Source of the DNA: Bacillota bacterium
GTDB taxonomy: Bacteria; Bacillota; Clostridia; Christensenellales; Aristaeellaceae
Direction: 5' to 3'
Assembly: GCA_009787135.1 (NCBI GenBank)
Contig: WRGP01000253.1
Span: 1-35,524, forward strand
Length of the DNA: 35,524 bases
Below are positions 8,611-20,821 of the stretch, one piece after another. The translations under genes were made by a program, and so were the position numbers. The stretch's first letter is position 1. Every line of letters starts with the position of its first letter. Below the pieces are notes generated by a model, which was not told where the DNA came from, made no database searches, and saw only the letters and a list, made by a program, of their open reading frames with translations.

Positions 8611-9738
8611 CTACCCTTGCGCACCGGCTGTTGTCGTCTGCGGCTGAGGCCCCGGCACAGGCTTTTTATGCCCGTGATGCCGCCTGCCGCCCCTGCCGCT
8701 ACCGCTTCCCGAGCGCGCCGCCTTCTCGCGGAAGTATTGCTCCAGCTCCTCATCCGGGGCGTAGACCGTGCGCGTCCACACGAACTCCCCGTCTGATTTG
8801 CGCCGCACCCGATAGCGCACGAGATGCTTGCCATGCTCTTTGCAGCCGCCCATCTTCATCCACCGGTCGCCATTCGCGACGCGGCGGGATTCCATCTTCA
8901 TCATATTGCCGCAGGTAGGGCAGCACACGGGCAGGGCGCTGCAATGTTGTTTGGCCTGCATGCGCGTTTCAAAGCCGCCCTCACTGCCGGCGGAGACGAA
9001 TTTTTTCTGCAGGAACAGACGGCTTTCATTGCGTTGACGCTTCGGTTTTGACGGCGGCTTTTCCAGATCGCTCATGCCTTTTTCCATGTCCAAGCCGCCG
9101 CAAATGCCAACGGTAATATACGCGTCGTCAAGCGCGTCATGGTGGGCGAGCCCGCTGTCGTCCACATCCAGCACCGTCGCCGCCGTGGCCAGCGCCGTCT
9201 GCACCCGGTCGCCGCGGACCTGGCGCGCATAGATCATCTGCGCGTCGTACCAGCAGGAGGCATCCAGCTCGCTCATTTTATAATAGGCAAGGTTGTTCTG
9301 AAATACGCGCAGGTCGTCCGTGCCCCATGTAATAAACCGCTCCGCGTCCGCGCTCCACTGCGAAAAACGCGCATACGCGACGGGGAAATCATCGCCCTGG
9401 TCTATTTCAGCCTGCGTTTTTTGAATGACGCGCGCGACATGCTTGCTCAGCTTACGGCGGCCCTGCAGGCGCACCGCCGCGGTAAAGGTATCGACGACGC
9501 GAAACGCGCCGTCCACCTTCACCGCGCCGATCTGGATGATCTCGTGCGGCATGACGATTCCATCCCGCGAAACCGGCGTGCGCACCCACTTGGGGTATTG
9601 GTTCCACTCCAGATCCACGACCACGTAGCGCACATCACTTTTTTCGTCGTAGGAGAGAACCGTCAGCGTTGGTCTTTTGACCCATATGCCGCGCAGCGCG
9701 TCCCAAATGCGGCGGAAGGGAGAGAGGGCCTGGTTCAT
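8611..9738 (-). CDS. DEDDh-type 3'-5' exonuclease domain protein with Cys-rich C-terminal extension
   Basis: YVVVDLEWNQYP...HEIIQIGAVKVD...FITWGTDDLRVFQNN...HHDALDDAYITVGI; C-terminal CPTCGNMMK...MGGCKEHGKH followed by a basic tail. Confidence 0.85.
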   Translation of the reverse strand: MNQALSPFRRIWDALRGIWVKRPTLTVLSYDEKSDVRYVVVDLEWNQYPKWVRTPVSRDGIVMPHEIIQIGAVKVDGAFRVVDTFTAAVRLQGRRKLSKHVARVIQKTQAEIDQGDDFPVAYARFSQWSADAERFITWGTDDLRVFQNNLAYYKMSELDASCWYDAQMIYARQVRGDRVQTALATAATVLDVDDSGLAHHDALDDAYITVGICGGLDMEKGMSDLEKPPSKPKRQRNESRLFLQKKFVSAGSEGGFETRMQAKQHCSALPVCCPTCGNMMKMESRRVANGDRWMKMGGCKEHGKHLVRYRVRRKSDGEFVWTRTVYAPDEELEQYFREKAARSGSGSGRGGRRHHGHKKPVPGPQPQTTTAGAQG

Positions 9739-9972
9739 ACGCTATCATCTACCTCAGCTTTATCATTGTTATAGAAACAATTGGCTCAGGCTATAGCTTA
9801 TCACACCGCGCCAAATTGTGAAAGTACAAAAAAACGTTAAATCTGAATAAATCAGTGAATTTTAGAAAATAGCGTATATACTATGACACGCTGCCCTTAA
9901 ATTTTTAATATTATAATTAAATAAAATAATTATAAGGAGACTATGGGATGCTTGAAGGAGGAGAGAAGACCG

Positions 9973-10491
9973 CTATAGCACCCGGCTGACAACACCGCGC
10001 GCCCATGTCCCCATGCGGTTGCCAATGTTTTTCTTCTTGCGCATTTCAACGCCGGCGCTGAGCGCCAATTTCCGGTATTCTATATCCTCGGGGCACATCC
10101 GCACCGCGGTGCGGAAACACGCGTGCGCGGCCTCGGCCTCGCCCTTTTTCAGCAGAACGCTGCCCTGCAGGGCAAACCAATCGGCATCGCGCTCCGGCGC
10201 TTTGTTTAGTATGCGAAGCGCGCTGTCCAGATGGCCCTGCTCGTACAGTTTTTGCGCCAATTGTTTGGCATCGGGCATAACAATGCGCTTATCCTGGCGT
10301 TCCATCGCCTGTCTAAGCGCTTCTTTATAGGCCAAGTTGATACGGACCAGCTCATCCTTTGCGGCGAGCTGCGCCGCGATATCCTGCATGCGGTCGGGAT
10401 GGCAGCGTTTCACGCAGGCATGGTATGCCGCGCGCACCTGCTCCGCACTCGCATCGCCGGCAATTCCAAGGGTGCTAAACGGGTTTTGCAT
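9973..10491 (-). CDS. J-domain protein with TPR-like C-terminus
   Basis: MQNPFSTLGIAGDASAEQVRAAYHACVKRCHPDRM (HPD motif) followed by TPR-like helices (AQKLYEQGHLDSALRILNKAPERDADWFALQGSVLLKKGEAEAAHACFRTAVRMCP). Confidence 0.88.
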   Translation of the reverse strand: MQNPFSTLGIAGDASAEQVRAAYHACVKRCHPDRMQDIAAQLAAKDELVRINLAYKEALRQAMERQDKRIVMPDAKQLAQKLYEQGHLDSALRILNKAPERDADWFALQGSVLLKKGEAEAAHACFRTAVRMCPEDIEYRKLALSAGVEMRKKKNIGNRMGTWARGVVSRVL

Positions 10492-10580
10492 GCATCCGCC
10501 TCCGTAGGCATGAAAATGGTATGTTGCCCATTATAGCACGCCCATGAGGATCTGGCAAGCAATGGAAAAGGCCAAGGCAA

Positions 10581-10614
10581 AAAAGTAATAAAAGTAATAA
10601 AAAAGTAATAAAAG
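10581..10614. repeat. Short AT-rich tandem repeat (AAAAGTAATA, three imperfect copies)
   Basis: aaaagtaata|aaagtaata|aaaaagtaata|aaag in the intergenic region between the J-domain gene and ysxC. Confidence 0.8.
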
Positions 10615-10700
10615 CCCCAAAATCTGACATGCCGTTTCCGCGTATGGCTATAGAATTTGGAAGCTTTCGATAGGGAAATAAAAATAGCGCTTCGGGATGG

Positions 10701-11295
10701 CTACCCCCGCATGGCCGCCGCGAATTCGCCGCACACCTTTCCAAACAGCCCCAGCACCTCGTCCCGGCCCGTACCGTCCTCGGACGAGAAGGGGATCACT
10801 TCCCATGGCTGCACGCGCAGCGAGCGGCAGACGGCGTGCACATAGCGCATCCACTGCCCCCGGCTGATCTTGTCCGCCTTTGTGGCAATGACCGTAAAAG
10901 GAATGCCTGTGGCGCGCAAGAATTCATTCATGCCCAGATCCTGGCCCGTGGGCTCATGGCGGATATCCACCAGGTGCAGCACATGCGCAAGCAGCCCGGA
11001 ATCGGCGAAATACCCTTCCATCATCCGCGACCAGCGCAGTTGCTCCGCCTTGGACACCTTGGCGAAGCCATAGCCCGGCAGATCTACGAGGAAAAAATCG
11101 TCGTTGATACGGAATACGTTGAGCATCCTTGTCTTGCCCGGCGTACCGGACACTTTCGCGAGCTTTGACCGCGTGCAAAGGCAGTTGATCATCGACGATT
11201 TGCCCACATTGGACTTCCCCGCGACCGCGATCTCCGGCAGGCCAATGCCCTCATAATTCGCATAGCGTGAGAGCGACGTCACGAACGCGGCGCGT

Positions 11296-11309
<14 letters not shown>
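10701..11309 (-). CDS. ysxC: Ribosome biogenesis GTP-binding protein YsxC/YihA (EngB)
   Basis: [43 protein letters not shown]. Confidence 0.96.
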
Positions 11310-13677
<2,368 letters not shown>

Positions 13678-13809
13678 GGTCTACTCCTCCTGTAGCGCCC
13701 TATGCGTATTTACATTATACAGGGTTATGCGGATAAGTAAAGGGATTGGATAACGCAGCGCGCGGCGAGATGACACGCAAGCTATCGCCCGCTGAAACGG
13801 GAGACCATA

Positions 13810-15474
13810 TTATGGCTTCTCCGTCCCCATCGCTACCAGCCGCCGCACAGATCCGCGCACGGCCGACGTCTGCGCGTCCGTCTCGTCCGTCAGCATCCAT
13901 GACAGCACCTCTTCAAGCGTCTCCACCGCCACAACATCAATGCCCATGCTCGCGAAGCGCTCCAGCCAGTTGGCCTTTGGCACCAGCACGCGGGATAGCC
14001 CGGCGCGCTTGGCGGCCTCAATCTTTGAAGGCACGCCGCCTACGGGGTGCACCACGCCCCGCACGCCAACCTCGCCCGTGAGCGCCGCCCTGCCGTCCAC
14101 GCGCTGGCCCGTCAGTGCCGAGCAGGCGACCGCGGCCATTGCCACGCCCGCGGAAGGCCCGTCCACCGGGTTGCCACCGGGAAAATTGATGTGCAGGTCA
14201 TACTCATCCACAGGGTATCCCATGCCGCGAAGCAGCGTGAGCACATTCTCCGCGGACGCGCGCGCCATGCTCTTGCGGCGCACACGGTGGCCGTCCGGCC
14301 CCATCTCCTCCTCCTCCACAATGCCTGTCACCGTCACGCGGCCCCGGCCAGGCATGGCAACCGCCTCAATATCCATAACCGCGCCCTGGTGGGATCCATA
14401 GACGGCCAAGCCGTGTACGCGGCCTACCGTGGAGGCTGTGTTCACGTTTTGCTCTGGCTTGGCCGCGTAATGGCCGCTTTCCACCACCCACTCCACGTCC
14501 TCACACGTAATCTCACGGCGGTTATCCAGCTGGGCGACGCCCGCCGCCATCTGCACGATGTTCACCGCGTCGCGCCCGCAGGAAGCGTATCGGCCGATCA
14601 TCGCGGCCTCCTGCAGCTCCATCTGAAAGCCTGTACGGTTCGCGGCGTCCCCGGCGATGGCGCCGACCTCGTCCGGCTCCAGCGCGCGGAAATAGATTTC
14701 CATGCAGCGGGAGCGAAGGGCGGGCGGCAGGGATTCCGGGCCGCGCGTCGTCGCGCCGACGAGCCGGAAGTCCGCCGGCATGCCATTTTTGAAAATCTCA
14801 TGAATGTGGCGCGGCACATGGTGATCCTCGGGATTATAATACGCGGATTCAAACCGCACCTTGCGATCCTCCAGCACCTTGAGCAGCTTGTTCATCTGGA
14901 TGGGGTGCAATTCCCCAATCTCATCGAGAAACAGCACGCCGCCATGCGCGCGCGTGACCGCGCCCGGTTTGGGCTGCGGCACACCGTTGACGCCCAGCTG
15001 CCCCGCGCCCTGGTAGATGGGATCATGCACGCTGCCCAGCAGCGGGTCCGCGATGGCGCGCTCGTCAAAGCGGACGCAGGTGGCGTCCATTTCAATAAAC
15101 GGCGCGTCCGCCCGAAACGGCGTGCCGGGCGTGTGCTTTGCCGCCTCCAGCACCAGGCGCGCCGCGCACGTCTTGCCGATGCCCGGCGGGCCGTAGATGA
15201 TCACATGCTGAGGATTCGGCCCGCAGAGAATGGCCTTGAGCGCGCGGATGCCCTCCTCCTGGCCGATGATATCCTCAAACCGCGTCGGCCGCACGCGTTC
15301 CGCGAGCGGTTCGGACAGGCGGATGGCGTTGAGCTTCATGAGCTTGTCCATCTCGCGCCCGCCGCGGTGACTGCCCGTGGGCTGCACCTGTCTTTCCTTT
15401 CGGAGCTGTTTGTAGAAATATACACCCATCACGCAGGTGACCAGAAGCTGAATAAAGGTTAGCACATAATACAT
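13810..15474 (-). CDS. lonB: LonB-type ATP-dependent protease (sporulation-associated, membrane-anchored)
   Basis: N-terminal TM MYYVLTFIQLLVTCVMGVYFY; Walker A GPPGIGKTC; Lon protease domain PVDGPSAGVAM and GGVPSKIEAAKRAG. Start reassigned to 15474 after GGAGGGATTTC. Confidence 0.94.
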   Translation of the reverse strand: MYYVLTFIQLLVTCVMGVYFYKQLRKERQVQPTGSHRGGREMDKLMKLNAIRLSEPLAERVRPTRFEDIIGQEEGIRALKAILCGPNPQHVIIYGPPGIGKTCAARLVLEAAKHTPGTPFRADAPFIEMDATCVRFDERAIADPLLGSVHDPIYQGAGQLGVNGVPQPKPGAVTRAHGGVLFLDEIGELHPIQMNKLLKVLEDRKVRFESAYYNPEDHHVPRHIHEIFKNGMPADFRLVGATTRGPESLPPALRSRCMEIYFRALEPDEVGAIAGDAANRTGFQMELQEAAMIGRYASCGRDAVNIVQMAAGVAQLDNRREITCEDVEWVVESGHYAAKPEQNVNTASTVGRVHGLAVYGSHQGAVMDIEAVAMPGRGRVTVTGIVEEEEMGPDGHRVRRKSMARASAENVLTLLRGMGYPVDEYDLHINFPGGNPVDGPSAGVAMAAVACSALTGQRVDGRAALTGEVGVRGVVHPVGGVPSKIEAAKRAGLSRVLVPKANWLERFASMGIDVVAVETLEEVLSWMLTDETDAQTSAVRGSVRRLVAMGTEKP

Positions 15475-15602
15475 GAAATCCCTCCTCACGAACCGTGCCA
15501 CCGCACAGCGCGGTGCCTATAGGATGGGATTTTTTTAGAGGGATGATGCAGTGAAACGCTGTAAAATTATGAAAAATGAAATGATAGCATGGACAAGCGA
15601 TA

Positions 15603-15731
15603 GCGCCAGGGTCAAGTTTACAATGATATTCCCTTACGCGGGGTACAGGTGGCAGCGCACCCTGGCGTCCCTCCCCGCTTTCTTACCAGCGGAGGCTGGC
15701 GGACAACGTCCTCCAGCCTCCGCCCTTTTTT
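15603..15731 (+). other. Hairpin-rich intergenic element between lonB and clpX, ending in a plus-strand terminator-like hairpin
   Basis: CGCCAGGGT (15604-15612) pairs perfectly with ACCCTGGCG (15659-15667). GCGGAGGCTGGCGGAC (15689-15704) / AAC / GTCCTCCAGCCTCCGC (15708-15723) is a 16-bp stem with one mismatch, followed by CC and six T. Confidence 0.7.
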
Positions 15732-17037
15732 ACACCGCGTCCGGCTTAACCTTCAGCGCGTCCGCCTTCATTCCGGTCGCTTGCTTGCGCCTTCTCGTGG
15801 GCGAGACGTCCAAAATCAGCTCCGGCGGCTTTTCGCCGCGCACCGTTTCCGCGGTCACAATGCACTTGCGCACATCGTCGCGGATGGGGAGCTCGAACAT
15901 GATATCCAGCAGAATGCCTTCGATGATGGCCCGAAGGCCGCGCGCGCCGCTTTTGCGCTCAATGGCCTGCTTCGCGATCGTTTTGAGAGATTCCGCGTCA
16001 AACTCCAGCTCCACCCCGTCCAGCTCCATGAGCTTCGTATATTGTTTGATCAGCGCGTTGCGCGGCTCGGTCAGGATCTTCACCAGCGCTTCCTCATCCA
16101 GCTTATCAAGCGTAACGATAATGGGCAGGCGGCCCACAAATTCCGGGATCAGGCCGAACTTGAGCATGTCTTCGGGCCGGATCTGGCGCAGAATCTCACC
16201 GATATCCTTATCGTTTTCGCCGCGTACCTCCGCGCCAAAGCCCAGCGTCTTTTTGCCAACGCGGCTCTCGATAATCTTATTGATGCCGTCGAACGCGCCG
16301 CCGCAAATGAACAGGATGTTCGTCGTGTCGATCTGGATGAACTCCTGATGCGGGTGCTTTCGCCCACCCTGCGGCGGCACACTGGCCACCGTGCCTTCCA
16401 GAATCTTCAGCAGCGCCTGCTGCACGCCCTCGCCGCTGACATCGCGGGTGATCGATGGGTTTTCACTCTTTCTGGCGATCTTGTCGATTTCGTCGATATA
16501 GATGATGCCGCGCTGCGCGGCCTGCACGTCATAGTCCGCGTTCTGGATCAGGCGAAGCAGGATGTTTTCAACGTCCTCGCCCACATAGCCCGCCTCGGTA
16601 AGGCTGGTTGCGTCCGCAATCGCGAAGGGGACGTTGAGAATTTTTGCCAGCGACTGCGCCAGAAAAGTTTTCCCGCAGCCCGTGGGCCCGAGCATAACGA
16701 TGTTGGATTTTTGCAGCTCCACATCGCTGGAGGCCGTCTGCGGCGCGTTGATACGCTTATAGTGATTGTAAACCGCCACCGAAAGCGAGCGCTTGGCCGC
16801 CTCCTGGCCGATTACATACTGATCCAGCACAGCCTTGATTTCCGTTGGCTTGGGAACCGCGCCCGGCTCAAACTCGCGCCGCTCGCCCAAATCTTCCGCG
16901 ATGATCTCGTGGCAAAGCATCACGCATTCATTGCAAATATAGACATTGGGACCCGCCACCAATTTGTGAACCTGCTCCTGCCGTTTGCCGCAGAAGGCGC
17001 ATTTGACCATCCTGTCGGTCTCTTTGTTATTAGCCAT
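15730..17037 (-). CDS. clpX: ATP-dependent Clp protease ATP-binding subunit ClpX
   Basis: Zinc finger [27 protein letters not shown]; Walker [51 protein letters not shown]. Confidence 0.98.
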   Translation of the reverse strand: MANNKETDRMVKCAFCGKRQEQVHKLVAGPNVYICNECVMLCHEIIAEDLGERREFEPGAVPKPTEIKAVLDQYVIGQEAAKRSLSVAVYNHYKRINAPQTASSDVELQKSNIVMLGPTGCGKTFLAQSLAKILNVPFAIADATSLTEAGYVGEDVENILLRLIQNADYDVQAAQRGIIYIDEIDKIARKSENPSITRDVSGEGVQQALLKILEGTVASVPPQGGRKHPHQEFIQIDTTNILFICGGAFDGINKIIESRVGKKTLGFGAEVRGENDKDIGEILRQIRPEDMLKFGLIPEFVGRLPIIVTLDKLDEEALVKILTEPRNALIKQYTKLMELDGVELEFDAESLKTIAKQAIERKSGARGLRAIIEGILLDIMFELPIRDDVRKCIVTAETVRGEKPPELILDVSPTRRRKQATGMKADALKVKPDAV

Positions 17038-17061
17038 ATTTACCTCATGTCCAGCCTCTCG

Positions 17062-17646
17062 CTATGCCCGAGGCCTAAAAATCTCGTCAATGATACCGTA
17101 TGCCAAAGCCTCCTCCGCGGACATAAAATAGTCGCGCTCCACATCTCGCTCGACGCGCTCCAAAGGCTGACCGGTCATGCCGCTCATCAGCTCGTTCATC
17201 TTTTTCTTTGTTTTCATAATCCACTCCGCGTGGATGGCGACGTCCGTCGCCTGGCCGCGCGCCCCGCCGGACGGCTGGTGGATCATGACCTCAGCGTTGG
17301 GAAGCGCGAGGCGCTTGCCCTTTTCGCCCGCCATCAGCAGGAAGGCGCCCATGGACGCGGCCATGCCGATGCAAACGGTGCGGATCTTGGATTTCACGTA
17401 GTTCATCGTGTCAAAAATAGCCATGCCGGAGGTGATGGAGCCGCCGGGGCTATTGATATAGACGGAAATTTCCGCTTCGGGATTTTCCATCTCCAAAAAC
17501 AAAAGCTGGGCGACGACGGCGTTGGCCACGTCGTCGTTAATTTCGCCGCCAAGGAACACGATCCTGTCCTTAAGCAGGCGGGAATAGATATCATAGGAGC
17601 GTTCACCGCGGTTCGTCTGTTCGACAACATAGGGAATCAGGTTCAT
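17062..17646 (-). CDS. clpP: ATP-dependent Clp protease proteolytic subunit ClpP
   Basis: [45 protein letters not shown] (Ser), [15 protein letters not shown] (His). Confidence 0.98.
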   Translation of the reverse strand: MNLIPYVVEQTNRGERSYDIYSRLLKDRIVFLGGEINDDVANAVVAQLLFLEMENPEAEISVYINSPGGSITSGMAIFDTMNYVKSKIRTVCIGMAASMGAFLLMAGEKGKRLALPNAEVMIHQPSGGARGQATDVAIHAEWIMKTKKKMNELMSGMTGQPLERVERDVERDYFMSAEEALAYGIIDEIFRPRA

Positions 17647-17758
17647 GTTCTCCCTCCTTTAACGGAATTTATAGTCCCCCCCACCGAACCCCTTCCCGGG
17701 GATTGTCAAGGAATCGCGGCCCCCCTGATTCCAATTCAGCAGAATTTCAGGGGACAGT

Positions 17759-19036
17759 TCACGCGTTTGCCTTCAGGAACGAAAGCGTGGCGATCATCGC
17801 GGCGTCCTCCGCGATATATTCCTTCTGCCGGTCGGTCAAGCTCTTGCGGAACTCTTCCAATTCCTTGCCGGTTTGCTCGGCATACCTGGCGGTTACCGCG
17901 TCAATATCCTTTTCGGCCGGCTGAATACCCTCGGCTTTGCGGATCGCCTCCAGCACCAGTTCACCCTTCACGCGCTTTTCGGCTTCCTCTCGGTACTGGC
18001 CGCGCAGGTCTTCTTCCGTCTGGCCAGAATACTTAAGAAAGTCCTCCATGCCGATGCGCTGGTATGCCATGCGCATGGCCATATCGCTGACCATTTTATC
18101 AATCTGCCGCTCCACCATGGATGGCGGCACATCAACGACGGCATTTTCTACAGCGGCCTCCAACAGCGCGATTTCAAAAGCCGCGTCCACGCGGCGCGTG
18201 GCTTCCGCCTGAAGCTTTGCCTTAATATCGGCCTTGTATTCCTCAAAGGTGTCAAACTCGGAGACATCCTTGGCAAATTCATCATCCAGCTCCGGCAGCT
18301 CGCGCGTTCGAATCGCGTTCACCTTTACGTGGAACACGGCGTCTTTGCCGGCAAGCTCCTCCGCGTGATATTCCTTTGGGAAAGTGACAGAAATGTCCTT
18401 TTCCTCGCCGATGCCCATGCCGACTATTTTTTCCTCAAACCCCGGGATGAATTGGCCCGAGCCGATGGTGAGCGTCTGATTCTGTGCCGCGCCGCCTTCA
18501 AAGGCAACGCCGTCCACCGTGCCCGCGTAGTCCAGCGTTACGATATCGTCGTCCCGCACGGGGCGGTTTTCGACTTCCTGCTCCCTCGCGTTGCGCTGGC
18601 GGACGCGGCCCACTTCCTGATCTACGGCCTCGTCGTCCACGGTATCGTCTTCACGCTCAACATTCAAATTTTTATATTCGCCCAGCGTGACTTCAGGCCG
18701 GACGTAAACTTCCGCCAGCACGGCCAAGCCGTCCTGGCTCGAAATGGTTTCAATGCTGATATCCGGCTGCCCGACAACCTGAATATCGTTCTCTTTGACG
18801 GCCTCTTCATACATATTGGGAAATACCGCGTCAAAGGCTTCCTCATAAAAAACGCTCTCGCCGTACATTCTTTCAATCAGCTTGCGGGGCGCTTTGCCCT
18901 TGCGGAAACCGGGCACGTTCATTCTGCCGCGGATTTTCAGGTACGCCTTTTGCAAAGCTTCCTCAAATGCCGGGGCATCAAGCTCCATGCGGAGCTTTAT
19001 TTTGTTTGTTGAAACCTTTTCCATAGTGGACTTCAT
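17759..19036 (-). CDS. tig: Trigger factor
   Basis: N-terminal ribosome-binding GFRKGKAPRKLIE; FKBP-like domain VTLDYAGTVDGVAFEGG...IPGFEEKIVGM. Confidence 0.96.
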   Translation of the reverse strand: MKSTMEKVSTNKIKLRMELDAPAFEEALQKAYLKIRGRMNVPGFRKGKAPRKLIERMYGESVFYEEAFDAVFPNMYEEAVKENDIQVVGQPDISIETISSQDGLAVLAEVYVRPEVTLGEYKNLNVEREDDTVDDEAVDQEVGRVRQRNAREQEVENRPVRDDDIVTLDYAGTVDGVAFEGGAAQNQTLTIGSGQFIPGFEEKIVGMGIGEEKDISVTFPKEYHAEELAGKDAVFHVKVNAIRTRELPELDDEFAKDVSEFDTFEEYKADIKAKLQAEATRRVDAAFEIALLEAAVENAVVDVPPSMVERQIDKMVSDMAMRMAYQRIGMEDFLKYSGQTEEDLRGQYREEAEKRVKGELVLEAIRKAEGIQPAEKDIDAVTARYAEQTGKELEEFRKSLTDRQKEYIAEDAAMIATLSFLKANA

Positions 19037-19278
19037 GCGTTTTCCTCCCGTGTTTCTTTAAACGAATGGCAAAAAGCGCCATTTCTCATCTTATCATAGA
19101 TATTCAGGCTTTGCAACCTTATCGCGCCTTCTCTTATCATATGTTTTTTACCGAAAAAAATTTTTCTTTTATTCTCCAGCTCACATGTACGCTATGCCAT
19201 TTCATCCGGTAATTAACAGCGTATTTTTTTCGTGGCGCGGCACAATAGCGTTGATAACGGAATAAGGAGGTGAAAACA

Positions 19279-19473
19279 ATGGCGAACAACAGCAACGTAC
19301 CGGAGGCCCGCGCCGCGCTGGACACCATGAAGTTCGAGATCGCGCGTGAGCTGGGGATTAACCTCAAGCAGGGCTACAATGGCGATCTTACGTCCCGTGA
19401 GAACGGCTACGTCGGCGGGTACATGGTGAAGCGTCTGATCGAACAGGCGGAGCGCCAGATGGCCGGCAAGTAA
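19279..19473 (+). CDS. Small acid-soluble spore protein, alpha/beta type
   Basis: MANNSNVPEARAALDTMKFEIARELGINLKQGYNGDLTSRENGYVGGYMVKRLIEQAERQMAGK; AAGGAGG RBS upstream of ATG 19279. Confidence 0.95.
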   Translation: MANNSNVPEARAALDTMKFEIARELGINLKQGYNGDLTSRENGYVGGYMVKRLIEQAERQMAGK

Positions 19474-19512
19474 TCCCACCATTTGATCCTTAGAAGAAAG
19501 GAGGACAATGCA

Positions 19513-19782
19513 ATGTTCACGCCTAACACACAGCCTGGTTCCACCAATACGCAGAACCAGCAGGGTCAGACCTCCAGCTCCAATTCCAGCACCCACGTCG
19601 TGCCGGAGGCGAAGAATGCTTTGAACAACATGAAGCATGAAATCGCCGGAGAACTGGGGATCAACCTCAAGCAGGGCTACAACGGCGATTTGACCTCGCG
19701 TCAGGCCGGCTACATCGGCGGCTACATGGTCAAGCGCATGATTGAGCAGCAGGAGCGGAGCATGAGCGGCCAACAGTTCTAA
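19513..19782 (+). CDS. Small acid-soluble spore protein, alpha/beta type (second copy, extended N-terminus)
   Basis: VPEAKNALNNMKHEIAGELGINLKQGYNGDLTSRQAGYIGGYMVKRMIEQQE; N-terminal Gln/Ser/Asn-rich extension; AAGGAGG upstream of ATG 19513. Confidence 0.95.
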   Translation: MFTPNTQPGSTNTQNQQGQTSSSNSSTHVVPEAKNALNNMKHEIAGELGINLKQGYNGDLTSRQAGYIGGYMVKRMIEQQERSMSGQQF

Positions 19783-19838
19783 GGAACCGGCAGCTGATCA
19801 TACCTCTCTTACAATGGCTGAAAATCCTCGAAAAATAC

Positions 19839-19886
19839 ATGGGCGCGCGCAGATTCATTGCAGCCTGCGCGCACCCATTATTTTTT
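19839..19886 (+). terminator. Rho-independent terminator after the SASP pair
   Basis: ATGGGCGCGCGCAG ... CTGCGCGCACCCAT stem followed by a T-rich run (TTATTTTTT). Confidence 0.75.
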
Positions 19887-20041
19887 CATGGTATCATGTA
19901 TCATGCGATTCATAGGGGCGATCCGCCTTTGTATCTTGCGGCTTCGCAACCGGAGGTTGACAAAAAACCAAGCGCGGCTGGTGGCTTGGCAACCTTGGCC
20001 CCTGCTATGATGGCATTGATTTTTAGAAAGGGGGACCCATC

Positions 20042-20671
20042 ATGAACATCGCGGACAGAATACAAAACTTGCGCAAAGCAAAAGGTATTTCCCAAGAAGA
20101 ACTTGCGGATAAGGTTGGAGTATCCCGCCAGGCCGTATCAAAATGGGAGAGTGAGCAGAGCGTTCCCGACATTGACAAGATTATCGTCATGAGCGACTAC
20201 TTTGACGTCACGACGGATTACCTGCTCAAGGGGATAGAAACTGAAAAGCAGGCGGACGCAAAGGCCGTCAACGCAAGCATATTTGTCATTGTCGCTACTG
20301 TTTTGAATTTTATCGGCTTGATCCTTTCCTGCGCGGTATGGTATGAAAAGCAGGCCGCTACGGCGCTTGTCATCGGGCTGGTTTTTATGGCGTTGGGCTG
20401 CATGGTCTTTGCCATTGGCCTGGCCAGTTCCACACGAAATGTGAACAAAGCAAAACGAACGTTTTGGACGATTAACATTTGGCTTTTATCCTTTATTCCC
20501 CTTTCCGTCGTCTACAACACCCTGTTTTCATACGGCTTCAGCCCTTATCCGCTGCTTTCATTCTCTCGGCTGGGACTTGTGGCACTTGCGGTTTTTTGGA
20601 TGGTGTATACGGCGATCTGCACGGGCGTGGTTCTCATACAAGTTAGGCGTGAAAGGCAATCCAATGAATAG
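20042..20671 (+). CDS. XRE-family HTH regulator with C-terminal membrane-spanning region
   Basis: MNIADRIQNLRKAKGISQEELADKVGVSRQAVSKWESEQSVPDIDKIIVMSDYFDVTTDYLLKG then several hydrophobic segments. Confidence 0.93.
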   Translation: MNIADRIQNLRKAKGISQEELADKVGVSRQAVSKWESEQSVPDIDKIIVMSDYFDVTTDYLLKGIETEKQADAKAVNASIFVIVATVLNFIGLILSCAVWYEKQAATALVIGLVFMALGCMVFAIGLASSTRNVNKAKRTFWTINIWLLSFIPLSVVYNTLFSYGFSPYPLLSFSRLGLVALAVFWMVYTAICTGVVLIQVRRERQSNE

Positions 20672-20821
20672 GCCGGCGCCCGGCATCTATCGGCACTATA
20701 GAATGACCCGGACGAGCGCCTCGCGCCCGCCGGACAGCGTGGGCGCCGCCTATGCCGTGAGCGCGCGTTAGCCTGCCGCGACAACATCGTTGCCGTATAT
20801 CAACACCATGGCAGTGCCGGC

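Noticed and set aside
9807-9825. TTGTGAAAGTACAA as a Rex operator
   Set aside because: Only one half-site fits, and it lies upstream of a gene (exonuclease) with no clear redox role.
9948-9990. Tiny ORF MLEGGEKTAIAPG* after AAGGAG
   Set aside because: Only 13 codons and overlaps the 3' end of the J-domain gene; could be chance.
10581-10614. AAAAGTAATA repeats as a CRISPR-like or mobile-element signature
   Set aside because: Three contiguous short A-rich copies without spacers; a simple slippage-type repeat.
14047-15462. 471-aa plus-strand ORF antisense to lonB
   Set aside because: Shadow ORF of lonB; composition (His/Arg-rich) is typical of antisense frames.
17640-17758. CtsR or CIRCE operator upstream of clpP
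   Set aside because: Neither the GGTCAAA heptad repeats nor TTAGCACTC-N9-GAGTGCTAA are present.
15649-18036. Very long plus-strand ORF (795 aa) antisense to clpX/clpP
   Set aside because: Antisense shadow ORF in GC-rich DNA. The opposite strand encodes highly conserved clpX and clpP, and the His/Arg/Leu-rich translation matches no recognisable family.
17873-19012. 379-aa plus-strand ORF antisense to trigger factor
   Set aside because: Shadow ORF; tig on the other strand is clearly coding.
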